Origin: Campylobacter geochelonis
GTDB lineage: Bacteria > Campylobacterota > Campylobacteria > Campylobacterales > Campylobacteraceae
NCBI RefSeq assembly: GCF_013201685.1
Contig: NZ_CP053844.1
Location: 744,001 to 808,000, forward strand
Length of the DNA stretch: 64,000 bases
Reading direction: 5' to 3'
The translations under genes and the position numbers were made by a program. Below are positions 47,243-57,034 of this stretch, in pieces (position 1 is the first letter of the stretch; the number at the start of each line of letters is the position of its first letter). The notes beneath the pieces were generated by a model, which was not told the origin of the DNA, made no database searches, and saw only the letters and a list, made by a program, of their open reading frames with translations.

Positions 47243-48492
47243 TTTTTTAGGCGATTTGTCAAAGCGGGATTTAAATTTGCGTTTCTTATGGATAAATTCA
47301 GACAAATTTCTGCTTGTATTTTGCAAATATAGCTTAAATTTAATCTAAGCTATATTTGCTAGCTAAATAAGATGAATTTAAGCTAAAATTTGACCTTATT
47401 GTCTGTTTTAAAAATAATATAAATTTATTTTAGTTAATATATTTGTTTTGATTATTTTATAAATATTTCAAATTTAGATTAGCGTTTTTATTTATTTTAC
47501 AAATAAATTTAAGCCTAGCTTTTAGTTGTTTTTGTTTGGTTTGCAAGTTTAAGTTAGCTTATAAATTTAAAGCTAAAATCCTTGTTTGATTGTTATGCCA
47601 AAGCAAATTTAAATTGATATTTTTTGCTTAAAAATAAATTTAAACTAGAGTATTTGTTTGGCTGCTAAATTAAAACAAATTTGAATCGATGGTTTTATCT
47701 TAGCTTAAATTAAAACAAATTCGAGCTTGCATTTTGCTGATATACTAAACCAGAATTTGGCTTATATAGGGCTTTTGCTTGATGGAAAATGTAAATTTAA
47801 ACTAATTTTTTGTTTGTTTGGCTTAAAAAGATAAATTTAGCTCATTGTTTTGATTTTGTAAAAGAGGACAAGTTGGTTTTTGTGGTTTTTGGCGCATAAA
47901 TTTTCTTTGATTGATAAGTTAAGAAGAATTTAAGATAAGCATTTGTTTACGTTGATAAATTTAAATAAATTTTGGCTATATTTTTTGATAGATAGGTTTT
48001 AAATAAATTTTAGCTAATGCGTTTAGTGCGTTAAATAGCTTGAAGCTAAAATTTCTTTTTTAAATGCGATACAAAGTTTTACTTAAGTTTTATTTAAGCT
48101 TGTATTTAAGCTGGAAAACTAGGCTTTTAACAAGCTGTTTAATTAGAGTGATTTTAACCAAATTTTAGCTTTATAAAAGTAATTTTGCGACTAAATGTAG
48201 GGATAAATTTTTAGCTTTGATGAGTTATTTTTACAATTTTATTTTGTTATAAAATTTTGGCTTTGATAAATTTGATTATATAAATTTATCTTATCAAATA
48301 TGTCTGTTTGTGCTGGTAGTACGATATAAAATTATTATATAAATAAGCTTAATTATGTTTTATACTAATTATAAAAGATAAGAAGCTAAGCCAAATTTTT
48401 ATCGATACACTAGAGCTAGTTTAGCTAAATTTATAACAAAACAAGCCAAATCAGCCAAACGAACACTAAATTTTAAAATAAAAAGGAATTAA
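47243..48492. other. 1.25-kb gap between msrP and msrQ with degenerate AAATTT-anchored repeats
   Basis: No credible gene on either strand. The stretch 47270-48060 is a chain of imperfect units about 30-45 bases long that begin with AAATTT (often AAATTTAAACTA) followed by T/G-rich DNA such as TTTGTTTGGC. The best pair is an identical 15-mer, AAATTAAAACAAATT, at 47667-47681 and 47707-47721, exactly 40 bases apart. AAATTTAAACTA recurs at about 47636 and 47793. It may be old, eroded tandem DNA. Confidence 0.5.
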
Positions 48493-49041
48493 ATGAAAAT
48501 AGTAAAATTTATAATCTACGCAGTAATTTTTTTAGCCCCACTTGGCTATATTTTAGCTAAATTTAGCACTCAAGCAGACCCACTTAGCTTTATTTACAGC
48601 GTTAGTGGATACAGCGTGCTTTGCTCGCTTGGATTGATTGTGATTTTAAATTTTATAAATGTTAGAAAATACTCGAAACTGCTTGGCTTTTTTGGCTTTT
48701 TTTATGCATTTTTGCACTTTTTAACCTTTGTTATCTTAGACAAGGGGCTAAATTTAGCCAAAGTTTATAGCGATATTTTATCTCAAAATTTCGCACTAAG
48801 TGGCTTTATAGGATTGGTCTTAATGGCGATTTTAGCGGTATCTTCCTTAAAATTTAGCTGGTTTAGAAAGGTAGGTTTGCTTTTTTATCCACTTTTAATC
48901 TGCGCCGCACTTCACTACTTTTTATATCCTAAAATTCCACAACTTTGGCACTATAGCGTTTTGATTTTTGCGTGTTTGGTTGCGGTTATAAAAGTACTAA
49001 ATTTGATACAAAAATATAAAAATAATTTAAAGGAAGCTTAG
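48493..49041 (+). CDS. msrQ: Heme-binding membrane subunit MsrQ
   Basis: The inner-membrane b-type cytochrome (YedZ) that feeds electrons from the quinone pool or Fre to MsrP. The 182-residue protein has about six helices. Likely heme His residues are in FFYAFLHFLTFVIL near residue 76 and LLICAALHYFLYPK near 136, the positions expected for the ferric-reductase-like domain; WHYSVLI supplies another. AAGGAATTA precedes the ATG. It is separated from msrP by an unusually long gap and needs its own promoter, or a long leader. Confidence 0.88.
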   Translation: MKIVKFIIYAVIFLAPLGYILAKFSTQADPLSFIYSVSGYSVLCSLGLIVILNFINVRKYSKLLGFFGFFYAFLHFLTFVILDKGLNLAKVYSDILSQNFALSGFIGLVLMAILAVSSLKFSWFRKVGLLFYPLLICAALHYFLYPKIPQLWHYSVLIFACLVAVIKVLNLIQKYKNNLKEA

Positions 49042-49905
49042 TAAAAATTATAAAATGTTGGCAAAATAAATGCTTATCGCTATTTTTCGGTTTTTCAACT
49101 TTTATTTGATTTGAAGCAGCAGTTATTATGTATTTTCTAAGTCGATACGCAACATTTTAAATTTATCAAACAAAACCTAGTTTTAAGACCAACTAAAATG
49201 CAAATTTTTCCACATTTGCATTTTTATCATTAATTAAAGATATTTTTAACCCATCTTTAATTAACTGTTTGGGCATGGTTTCAAACTTCTTTTCTGCTTT
49301 GTTTTAAATTTTATGCCAAATTTATAGTTATTAACTATATTTTATCCGCGCAGTCTTTTTGAACGAAATTTCTACATGCTATTTTAGCATACGCACAATC
49401 CGTTTTTATTCTTTTTTTGTTTTCTTTGCAACTCTATTTGCTATTTTTAAGATATCATATATATTTGTCTAAAACCTCAAACTAGCCATTTGCATGGTTT
49501 TATAGTCTTATGATATGTTATGTAAGTTTTTTCTGTATATTTAAGAAGCTCTTTATGGTTCTTGTCAACTTAGCTATAAACCCACCTCTAATTTTTTAAT
49601 TTTATCTTCTTTGGCTTTTTATATGTCATATTAAATCCAAATATGAAAATTCGCTCAACCAGCGATAAGATACTTTCTGTGTCACTTGATTTACACACAT
49701 TGCTTGATAATTTTTCTGTCGCTTCGCAACGTTGCTAGAATATAGCTATAAAAGCTATGGATTTTTTCTAAGTATTTTTGATGACTTGTGTAAATTTGTA
49801 TGCAAATTTAATCATTAGTTATTTAAAATACCTATTTTTCTCTTTTAGTTTTGTGCTTTCAAATTTTAACAGCTTTTATGTTCTTAATTTGTAAATTTTA
49901 GCGAG
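49042..49905. other. Intergenic region between msrQ and tRNA-Gln, possibly decayed coding DNA
   Basis: About 860 bases without an intact gene. On the minus strand, short open stretches separated by stops (for example one ending with ...IFGFNMTYKKPKKIKLKN near 49600-49720) give the impression of an eroded gene next to a tRNA, but nothing can be named. Confidence 0.35.
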
Positions 49906-49979
49906 TGGATGCCCTACAAGGATTCGAACCTTGGTTAGCTGATCCAGAGTCAGCAGTTCTACCACTAAACTACAGGGCA
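49906..49979 (-). tRNA. tRNA-Gln (anticodon CUG)
   Basis: A complete cloverleaf on the minus strand: acceptor TGCCCTG with TAGGGCA (one G-U pair), D-arm GTTTAGTGGTAGAAC, anticodon stem GCTGA/TCAGC with loop CTCTGGA, T-arm CAAGG-TTCGAAT-CCTTG, discriminator T, and an encoded CCA. Positions 34-36 read CUG, decoding CAG. The U1-A72 pair is typical of glutamine tRNAs. It lies before dsbD's terminator, in the same orientation as dsbD. Confidence 0.9.
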
Positions 49980-50000
49980 TCAAGTATCAAAAAGATAAAA

Positions 50001-50022
50001 CTCTTTAGCCTAAACTAAAGAG
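50001..50022 (-). terminator. Terminator of dsbD
   Basis: CTCTTTAG pairs with CTAAAGAG across a 6-base loop. On the minus strand it is followed by TTTTATCTTTTT, a good T-rich tail. Confidence 0.8.
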
Positions 50023-50060
50023 CGAATTCTATCAAATAAATTTTTAAAAAAGTTTTAAAT

Positions 50061-51854
50061 TTAGAAATTTTTTACTCTTTCAAGCTTTTCTATCATCTCT
50101 TTAACATCTAAAAATCCAACACTTTGCTCATCTTTTATCTCTTTTGAATCTTTAAAAAATATCAACGCCGGAGGTCCAAAGACATTAAACCGTTTCATAA
50201 GTGCCTTATCGTCTTCGCTGTTTTTTGTTACATCGATTTTAACTAGCTCAAACTCACTCAAAGCAGCCTCTACTTCTTTGTTTTCAAGCGTTACATCAAG
50301 CTCTTTACACACTACGCACCAAGTCGCCCAAAAGTCTATCATGACTGGTTTTTTCGCTGTTTTTATAAACTCATCAAGCTCGTTTAGGTTTTTTATGTAT
50401 CTAAATTTTGGCTTAGATGATACTAAATTTGAGTTTGAAATAGTTGAATTTAAGCCAAAATTTCCAATCGGTTTTAAAGGATTTGTAGCTCCTAGACTAA
50501 AGCCAACGATAAGCAAAAGCGAGTAAGTTAAAACAATTATGCTAAATCCTTTTTTAAATTTAGCAAAACCACCATTTCCGCTTTCAACACTTTCAAACAG
50601 TCCAAAAAATGACGCAAAAAACACGCCAACCATGCCGTATAAAAGCATAGCTAAATTTTCACCCATAACCCTTGAAGCCATCCAAACCGCCATAAAAAGC
50701 ATGATAAAACCAAAGATTTTCTTTACCTCTTCCATCCAAAAACCAGGTTTTGGAAGCAGTTTTTTGCTGCCAAGTCCTATGATAAGAAGTGGAATTCCCA
50801 TAGCAAAGCTCATCACAAAAAGCGCTAATCCCCCAAGCAAGGCATCACCAGTTTGAGCGATATAGAGCAAAGCCCCAGCTAAAGGCGCTGCTACGCATGG
50901 TCCAACTATCAAGGCTGATAAAAAGCCCATTATCGCAACACCTAAAAGCCCGCCTTGTTTTTCACTCTTTTTGCTCACCATACTTTGCAGGCTTTGTGGT
51001 ATTTGAAGCTCGTAAAATCCAAACATATTAAAAGCTAAAGCCACAAAAACTACGCTAAATGCGAGTATAACCCATGGAATTTGAAGCATTCCTTGAACAC
51101 TTGCTCCAAGCATACTAGCAGCAACTCCAGCTATCGCGTAAGCTAATGACATTGAAATAACATAAACTAAACTTATAAAAAAGCTACTTTTTACACTACT
51201 ATTTTCGCCAGTTTTCGCTACGATTATCGATGAAAGTATCGGTATCATCGGAAACACGCAAGGCGTAAGAGCAAGCAAAAGTCCATATCCAAAAAACGTG
51301 ATTAAGATAGCAAAAAGCCCTTTGTTTTGCATATAGTTTTTAATGCTATCTTGTTGCGATAAACTGTTACTATCGCTAACTTTTTGCTCGCTTTTTTCGC
51401 TGTAGTTTGCGGCACTTTGTGCTGATTTATCAGTTTTGGAAACTAAGTATTTGCCATCGAGTTGTTTTGTGAAATCATATATGAAATTTTGTGGGTTATA
51501 ACAAAATCCATCATAAGCACACCCTAAATACTCTAAATTTAAGCTAAATTTATCAACACTTCCACCACTTAAAACCAAGCCCATCGGGACAAAAAGCGTA
51601 AAATCTTTATCGATAATACGCCTTGTTTTATACTCTTTTGACTCTGGTAAATTTAATATATTTGTTATATCTTTGCCGTTTAATTTAGCCTTAAATTGAT
51701 CTTTATAAAGATAAACACTATCATCTAAATCAAATTTAAAAGATACACCATCGCCATTAGAGCTTTGCTCTACTTTGAAAGCTTTTGATGATTCTACGGG
51801 GTCTGCGTGAAGTAAATTTAAAACGAAAGTTAGTGCGAGTAAGAATTTAAACAA
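50061..51854 (-). CDS. dsbD: Thiol:disulfide interchange protein DsbD
   Basis: Carries electrons from cytoplasmic thioredoxin to periplasmic reductases. Signal peptide (MFKFLLALTFVLNLLHA), then the N-terminal alpha domain with the Cys pair in LGCAYDGFCYNPQ near residue 112 (five residues apart, as in E. coli C103/C109). Eight membrane helices follow, with redox Cys in LTPCVFPMIPILSS and IVGPCVAAPLAGALLYI. The C-terminal thioredoxin domain has WATWCVVCKEL near 510. All six redox cysteines are present. The product has 597 residues. Confidence 0.96.
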   Translation of the reverse strand: MFKFLLALTFVLNLLHADPVESSKAFKVEQSSNGDGVSFKFDLDDSVYLYKDQFKAKLNGKDITNILNLPESKEYKTRRIIDKDFTLFVPMGLVLSGGSVDKFSLNLEYLGCAYDGFCYNPQNFIYDFTKQLDGKYLVSKTDKSAQSAANYSEKSEQKVSDSNSLSQQDSIKNYMQNKGLFAILITFFGYGLLLALTPCVFPMIPILSSIIVAKTGENSSVKSSFFISLVYVISMSLAYAIAGVAASMLGASVQGMLQIPWVILAFSVVFVALAFNMFGFYELQIPQSLQSMVSKKSEKQGGLLGVAIMGFLSALIVGPCVAAPLAGALLYIAQTGDALLGGLALFVMSFAMGIPLLIIGLGSKKLLPKPGFWMEEVKKIFGFIMLFMAVWMASRVMGENLAMLLYGMVGVFFASFFGLFESVESGNGGFAKFKKGFSIIVLTYSLLLIVGFSLGATNPLKPIGNFGLNSTISNSNLVSSKPKFRYIKNLNELDEFIKTAKKPVMIDFWATWCVVCKELDVTLENKEVEAALSEFELVKIDVTKNSEDDKALMKRFNVFGPPALIFFKDSKEIKDEQSVGFLDVKEMIEKLERVKNF

Positions 51855-51949
51855 ATTTAGTCCTTAAAAAATTTTCGCTTATTGTATTCCTAAAAGCTAA
51901 ATGAAATATTTAAATGCTTAAATTTATCAAGCTTTTCTCTTTTTGATAG

Positions 51950-51978
51950 TATAATGTCACTACTTTATAACTAGGAGG
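51950..51978 (+). promoter_or_regulatory. ppk2 promoter -10 box and ribosome binding site
   Basis: TATAAT at 51950-51955, about 28 bases before the start codon, followed by TAGGAGG just before the ATG. Confidence 0.6.
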
Positions 51979-51982
51979 ATGT

Positions 51983-52792
51983 ATGTCTAAAAAAAGCAGT
52001 TATGAAAAGGAGCTTGAAGCGCTTCAAATCGAGCTTTTAAAGTTTCAATACTATGTCAAAGAAAAAGGCTTAAAAGTTTTAATCATCATGGAGGGCAGAG
52101 ACGCAGCTGGAAAGGGTGGAACTATCAAGCGTATGACAGAGCATTTAAACCCACGTGGATGTCGCGTAGTAGCACTTTCTAAGCCAAGTGATGTTGAGAC
52201 TACTCAGTGGTATTTTCAAAGATATGCAGCACACCTTCCAAGTGGCGGAGAGATAACGATATTTGATAGATCGTGGTATAACAGAGCGATGGTTGAGCCT
52301 GTTATGGGCTTTTGTACAAAAGAGCAGCATATCCACTTTTTACAAGAAGTTCCTAGCTTTGAGATGCTTTTATCTCGCTCGGACATAATTATATTTAAAT
52401 TTTTTCTCTCTATAAATAAAGAAACGCAAGCTAGAAGATTCTCAGAACGAAGAGAAAACCCGCTAAAAAGCTATAAAATTTCGCCAGTAGATCAAAAAGC
52501 CCAAGAGCTTTGGGATCAATACTCAATCGCGCAGTATCATATGCTGCTACAAACTGATACAAATATAAATCCATGGATTATCATCGACTCAAATGATAAG
52601 AAAAAAGCGCGTATAAATACGATAAAAAGCATACTTTCTAAGGTTGATTATAAAGATAAGGCTGACAAATCTAAATTTAAAATTGATAAAAATATAGTAA
52701 AAACTGCCAAAGAAGAGATGCAAAGTTTAAACTCTTCGCTAGATCAAAACGTAAATATAGATAATAATATAGATTATATTTATAAAAAATAA
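51983..52792 (+). CDS. ppk2: Polyphosphate kinase 2
   Basis: Transfers phosphate between polyphosphate and nucleotides (GTP or ATP formation). Walker A is EGRDAAGKGGTIKRMTEHLNPRG near residue 38. The lid and catalytic segment WYFQRYAAHLPSGGEITIFDRSWYNRAMVEPVMGFC spans about 73-110, with Walker B in IFDRSWYNR. The product has 269 residues, a single-domain class I PPK2, with an Asn/Asp-rich tail. It is monocistronic, diverges from dsbD and has its own promoter and terminator. Confidence 0.95.
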   Translation: MSKKSSYEKELEALQIELLKFQYYVKEKGLKVLIIMEGRDAAGKGGTIKRMTEHLNPRGCRVVALSKPSDVETTQWYFQRYAAHLPSGGEITIFDRSWYNRAMVEPVMGFCTKEQHIHFLQEVPSFEMLLSRSDIIIFKFFLSINKETQARRFSERRENPLKSYKISPVDQKAQELWDQYSIAQYHMLLQTDTNINPWIIIDSNDKKKARINTIKSILSKVDYKDKADKSKFKIDKNIVKTAKEEMQSLNSSLDQNVNIDNNIDYIYKK

Positions 52793-52834
52793 TTAATTTT
52801 AAAAGTAAATATTTAAATTTTAATATCTACAAAA

Positions 52835-52877
52835 AAAGCTCTAAATTTAGTATCTTGCTAGGTAAATTTAGAGCTTT
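52835..52877 (+). terminator. Terminator of ppk2
   Basis: A 15-bp perfect stem, AAAGCTCTAAATTTA with TAAATTTAGAGCTTT around a 13-base loop, followed by AAATTTAT. It is strong by stem length. Confidence 0.85.
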
Positions 52878-53658
52878 AAATTTATATAAAATGTAAAATT
52901 AATTTATAATTCAAGAAAAATAGTATAAAAATTTATCTTAATCAGGTTTATTTAGCTAAAATAGATTAGAAATATGCAAATCTTTGAAAAGTATTTTAAA
53001 GATATAAGTTTGGTTTTAGGCTTACTCTTTTTTATAGTTGTTTTCTCTATGTTGCGAGCACAGTTAGCCAACCACTGCTTTTAAAAATATCTCAAAAAAA
53101 TGTTAGAAATGCGACTTCGCGAGTTTGAATTAAAAAATTTATATATAAAAATGTATTTATCGGCTTTACTTAAAAGATGAAAATAACGCTATATGCTCTA
53201 TCTTTTAGACCATCAAAACCAAAAATTATCAAAATCTTTTAAGTCAAAAAGTAGCTATCTAAAATCAAAATGTAGATGGATATAGCGTTGTTAAGCAGAT
53301 AAAACTACCGATTAAAGCTACTTTTTAAAGTATGATTATAGACACTAGCCAAGCAGCAAAAAAGTTTTTGAGTCTGATTTTTAAAAATGCATATTTGAAT
53401 AGGCTTTTTATTTATTAATTTTATTAATAATGAAATATTTTATAATAAAAATTAAAAGAAGATATCGCGCCTAAAGTTGTAAATTTAGTTTTCAATACGG
53501 TAATACTTGGCGAAATAGGCTTGCAAGCTGGAATGGAGTTTGCTAAAGGTGATAATAAGGCAATGACAAATTTTAAAACGCATAATTTAGCTTGAACTTT
53601 CATGTCAAAACTAGCGTAAAAATCGCTTTAAATTTTTTATAAAGTAAAAAATTAAATT
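52878..53658. other. Region with scattered coding-like fragments, possible decayed gene
   Basis: No intact gene. A 36-codon frame at 52974-53084 (MQIFEKYFKDISLVLGLLFF..., one membrane helix) ends early. A second open stretch at 53449-53595 reads LKEDIAPKVVNLVFNTVILG... without a good start. Together they look like the ends of a degraded membrane protein gene on the plus strand. I could not identify the parent family. Confidence 0.35.
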
Positions 53659-53691
53659 TAAAAAGGCGTTGCAAGTTTCCCTACAACGCCT
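53659..53691 (-). terminator. Terminator of the hrcA-grpE-dnaK operon
   Basis: AGGCGTTG pairs with CAACGCCT across a 12-base loop. On the minus strand the hairpin is followed by TTTTTAAATT, a clear intrinsic terminator 45 bases after dnaK. Confidence 0.9.
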
Positions 53692-53735
53692 AAATTTATA
53701 ACTAGCTAAATTTGAGTTTAGTGCCTATTTAACCC

Positions 53736-55613
53736 TTACTCAACCTCAGCGTCTATAACATCATCATCTTTTTTCTTAGAGTCTGTGCCACTTGCACCGG
53801 CATTTTGCTCTTTTGTGCTAGCTGCTTTATACATCTCTTCAGCAACTTTGCTTAGAGCTGCTACTTTTTGATCTATTTGCTCTTTTGTAGCATTTTCATC
53901 TTTTAACACAGCTTTTAAGTCATTTAGCGCAGCTTCGATGTTCGCTCTTTGCTCGCTTGGAATTTTCTCGCCCATCTCTTTTAGTGTTTTTTCTGTTTGA
54001 TGAGCAACGCCATCGGCTTGATTTCTCGCTTCAACGCCTTCTTTTCGTTTTTTATCCTCTTCTTTGTGGGCTTCAGCGTCTCTTACCATCTTATCTATTT
54101 CAGACTCGCTTAATCCGCTTGAACCAGTGATTCTGATATCAGTTGCTTTGCCAGTTGCTTTATCTTTAGCTGAAACTGTTAAAATTCCATTCGCATCGAT
54201 ATCAAACTCAACCTCGATTTGTGGCACACCACGAGGTGCTGGCATAATGCCCTCAAGGTTAAAGTTTCCTAAAGTTTTATTATCTCTTGCAAACTCTCTC
54301 TCACCTTGTAAGACGTTGATAGTAACGGCACTTTGGTTGTCTTCAGCTGTTGAAAATACTTGAGATTTCTTAGTTGGGATTGTAGTTCCCTTTTCGATTA
54401 TCTTAGTCATCACGCCACCTAAAGTCTCGATTCCAAGGCTAAGTGGAGTTACATCTAGTAAAAGCACATCTTTTACATCGCCTTTTATAACCGCACCTTG
54501 AATCGAAGCTCCAATCGCTACAACTTCATCTGGGTTTACAGATTTATTTAGCTCTTTACCAAATGCCTTTTTAACCTCTTCTTGAACCAGTGGAACACGA
54601 GTTGAACCGCCTACCATAACTACTTCTTGAATGTCTGAGTTTGTAACTCCTGCATCTTTCATAACTTGTTTTAAAGTAGTGATTGTCTCTTCAACCAAAC
54701 CATCTATCATGCTTTCAAATTTAGCTCTTGTAATTGTCTTTGTAAGGTGTTTTGGACCTGTTGCATCAGCTGTGATAAATGGTAAATTTATAGTTGTTTC
54801 CATCGCTGAGCTTAACTCTTTTTTAGCATTTTCAGCTGCTTCTTTAAGACGTTGCATAGCCATAACATCGTTTCTTAAATCAACTCCACTCTCGCTTTTA
54901 AACTCAGTTAAAAGCCAATCAATCAACTTGTTATCAAAGTCATCGCCACCTAAAAACGCATCGCCACCAGTTGAAAGAACCTCAACTACATTATCGCCAG
55001 TTTCAAGCACAGTAACATCAAATGTACCACCACCTAAGTCATAAACTACGATTTTCTCAGCTGCTTTTTTATCTAGCCCATAAGCTAAAGCTGCTGCTGT
55101 TGGTTCGTTTATGATACGAAGCACATTTAGTCCAGCTATCGCGCCAGCCTCTTTTGTGGCTTTTCTTTGACTGTCGTTAAAATACGCTGGAACAGTGATA
55201 ACAGCATCAACTACGCTCTCGCCAAGATATGCTTCAGCGTCTTCTTTAAGTTTCATTAAAACTTTTGCTGAAATCTCTTGTGGTGTGTAAATTTTGCCTT
55301 CGATATCAACCGCTGCTGCACCATTTCTATCAACTATCTTATAAGGAAGTCTTTTTTGTGCCTCTTTAGCGTTTTCTTCGTTCATCATCAAACCCATAAT
55401 TCTTTTGATTGAATATATGGTTTTTGATGGGTTTGTAACAGCTTGTCTTTTTGCACTATCGCCTACTAAAACCTCGCCTTTATCGGTAAATGCTACAACT
55501 GAAGGAGTTGTGTTTTTACCCTCTTTGTTAGGGATGATTTTTCCCTCGCCTCTTTCAAACACAGCAACCGCTGAGTTTGTTGTTCCTAAGTCAATTCCTA
55601 TAACTTTTGACAT
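53736..55613 (-). CDS. dnaK: Chaperone protein DnaK
   Basis: Hsp70 chaperone. The N-terminus [22 protein letters not shown] is the ATPase signature, followed by [15 protein letters not shown] near 197 and [14 protein letters not shown] near 333. The substrate-binding domain begins near 385 ([20 protein letters not shown]). The tail ends [10 protein letters not shown]. The product has 625 residues, normal length. Third gene of the heat-shock operon, 37 bases after grpE. Confidence 0.98.
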   Translation of the reverse strand: MSKVIGIDLGTTNSAVAVFERGEGKIIPNKEGKNTTPSVVAFTDKGEVLVGDSAKRQAVTNPSKTIYSIKRIMGLMMNEENAKEAQKRLPYKIVDRNGAAAVDIEGKIYTPQEISAKVLMKLKEDAEAYLGESVVDAVITVPAYFNDSQRKATKEAGAIAGLNVLRIINEPTAAALAYGLDKKAAEKIVVYDLGGGTFDVTVLETGDNVVEVLSTGGDAFLGGDDFDNKLIDWLLTEFKSESGVDLRNDVMAMQRLKEAAENAKKELSSAMETTINLPFITADATGPKHLTKTITRAKFESMIDGLVEETITTLKQVMKDAGVTNSDIQEVVMVGGSTRVPLVQEEVKKAFGKELNKSVNPDEVVAIGASIQGAVIKGDVKDVLLLDVTPLSLGIETLGGVMTKIIEKGTTIPTKKSQVFSTAEDNQSAVTINVLQGEREFARDNKTLGNFNLEGIMPAPRGVPQIEVEFDIDANGILTVSAKDKATGKATDIRITGSSGLSESEIDKMVRDAEAHKEEDKKRKEGVEARNQADGVAHQTEKTLKEMGEKIPSEQRANIEAALNDLKAVLKDENATKEQIDQKVAALSKVAEEMYKAASTKEQNAGASGTDSKKKDDDVIDAEVE

Positions 55614-55650
55614 TTTCTATCCTTTATTAAATTTTATTTTCTAAATTTAG

Positions 55651-56184
55651 CTATTTTGCTACAACTACCATAGAGGCTCTAAGCACTCTATCTTTATACA
55701 TATAACCTTTTTGATAAACTTGAACTATATCGCCACTTTCGATTCCATCTTGTTTAATAACGCTTATAGCGTTGTGAACTTCTGGGTTAAACTGCCCATC
55801 GGTTGGTATTTGCGTTATGCCATACTTTTCAAATGCTCTAAGCATTATATCTATGCACTGTCTAACGCCACTTTCTATCTTATCTGCTAGTTCATTTCCC
55901 TCAACATCGATTTTAGCGGCTTCTTCAAGCGCATCGATTATCGGAAGCATATCTTTTGCAAATTTCTCACTCGCGTAGGCAACTGATTGCTCTTTTTCTT
56001 TTTCCATGCGTTTTTTGATGTTTTCAAACTCTGCATTAGCACGGTAAAATTTATCCGTTATCGCGCTAAGTTCATCTTGAAGTTTTTTAATCTCTTCATC
56101 TCTTTTATCTTCGATTTCAAGCTCATTTTCTTCGCTTAAAATTTCATTTTCTTCATTTTCTATACTTTTGTTATCTTTATTCAT
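55651..56184 (-). CDS. grpE: GrpE nucleotide exchange factor
   Basis: Releases ADP from DnaK. A charged N-terminal coiled segment (EENEILSEENELEIEDKRDEEIKKLQ) is followed by RANAEFENIKKRMEKEKEQS, the family dimerisation helix. The C-terminal beta domain has GITQIPTDGQFNPEVHNAIS and GYMYKDRVLRASMVVVAK. The product has 177 residues. It overlaps hrcA by 4 bases. Confidence 0.95.
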   Translation of the reverse strand: MNKDNKSIENEENEILSEENELEIEDKRDEEIKKLQDELSAITDKFYRANAEFENIKKRMEKEKEQSVAYASEKFAKDMLPIIDALEEAAKIDVEGNELADKIESGVRQCIDIMLRAFEKYGITQIPTDGQFNPEVHNAISVIKQDGIESGDIVQVYQKGYMYKDRVLRASMVVVAK

Positions 56185-56969
56185 GCTGCCTCCATTATGG
56201 TATTAAAAAATTTCTCGTAGTCTTCATACACACTTCCTGCACAAAACATAGTTGCTTCGCTTTTTTTATAGGTTATATTTCGTTTTATCCCCATAAAACC
56301 TGGCTCAAAAAGTGGAGCATAGACTATGTTTTTATCAAATTTTGTTGTTATGCTTGGATCTAAAAGGATTTTAAATCGCTCATCATTATAAATTTGATAA
56401 GCTATAATCTCGTTAGCCAAAAACTGAATTTTTGAGTTTTTTAGCTCTTTAATCTTTGCTCTAAGTTCGCTAAGTCCGACTTGCATAGAAATTCTTTCTA
56501 AATTTCTTAACTCTATGCCTACTAAATTTGATAAAAATTTAAAGATTTTTGAGTTAAATTTAATCACAAGCTCTTCATTATCAAAGCAAAGTATTATAAA
56601 CTTATCGTTGTGGTTTATAATCTCTTTTAAAACTTCATCTTCTGATGTAAAAATCATACAATAAATTTTAAATTTTCTAGCAATTTTAGCAAGAGTTTCT
56701 TCACTTGAAATAGAAATTTTATCTTTAAAATCAAGCTTATTTCGCCAGTATTCATTCATGGTTGCAATAGTAGGAATTCTACCACTGCTTATATGAATTT
56801 GTTTTATAGCGCCCTCATCGCTTAGTTTTTTAAAATACACTCTTATAGTAGAAGCCGGCATCAAACCATCCATCCTATCGCCAAGTTCACTTGAACCGAT
56901 AGGGCTGTTTTCGTTCAAATATGCTTCTATAATATAATCAAGTATTAAATCTCTTTTATTTATCTTCAT
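56181..56969 (-). CDS. hrcA: Heat-inducible transcription repressor HrcA
   Basis: Represses heat-shock operons by binding CIRCE, with GroEL as sensor. The N-terminal winged helix reads KRDLILDYIIEAYLNENSPIGSSELGDRMDGLMPASTIRVYFKKLSDEGAI, followed by the HISSGRIPTIATMNEYW motif. The product is only 262 residues, against roughly 340 in Bacillus, the short form of epsilonproteobacteria. The first gene of the operon, it has a degenerate CIRCE directly before its start codon, so it should repress itself. Confidence 0.93.
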   Translation of the reverse strand: MKINKRDLILDYIIEAYLNENSPIGSSELGDRMDGLMPASTIRVYFKKLSDEGAIKQIHISSGRIPTIATMNEYWRNKLDFKDKISISSEETLAKIARKFKIYCMIFTSEDEVLKEIINHNDKFIILCFDNEELVIKFNSKIFKFLSNLVGIELRNLERISMQVGLSELRAKIKELKNSKIQFLANEIIAYQIYNDERFKILLDPSITTKFDKNIVYAPLFEPGFMGIKRNITYKKSEATMFCAGSVYEDYEKFFNTIMEAA

Positions 56970-56972
56970 ATT

Positions 56973-56999
56973 CTTAGCACTCTTTATTTTAAATTGCTA
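56973..56999 (-). promoter_or_regulatory. CIRCE operator of hrcA-grpE-dnaK
   Basis: One half, TTAGCACTC on the plus strand, is perfect. After 9 bases the other half reads AATTGCTAG, matching GAGTGCTAA at 6 of 9 positions. It lies 3 bases upstream of the hrcA ATG and reaches the expected transcription start, so HrcA bound here would block both transcription and the leader. Confidence 0.8.
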
Positions 57000-57004
57000 G
57001 ATGA

Positions 57005-57034
57005 ATTATACAATATTGAGTGTAGTAATGTCAA
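57005..57034 (-). promoter_or_regulatory. Sigma-70 promoter of the hrcA operon
   Basis: On the minus strand a perfect TTGACA (plus 57029-57034) and a perfect TATAAT (57005-57010) are separated by 18 bases. It is an unusually complete promoter for Campylobacter, where -35 boxes are rarely recognisable. Transcription would start inside the CIRCE. Confidence 0.85.
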
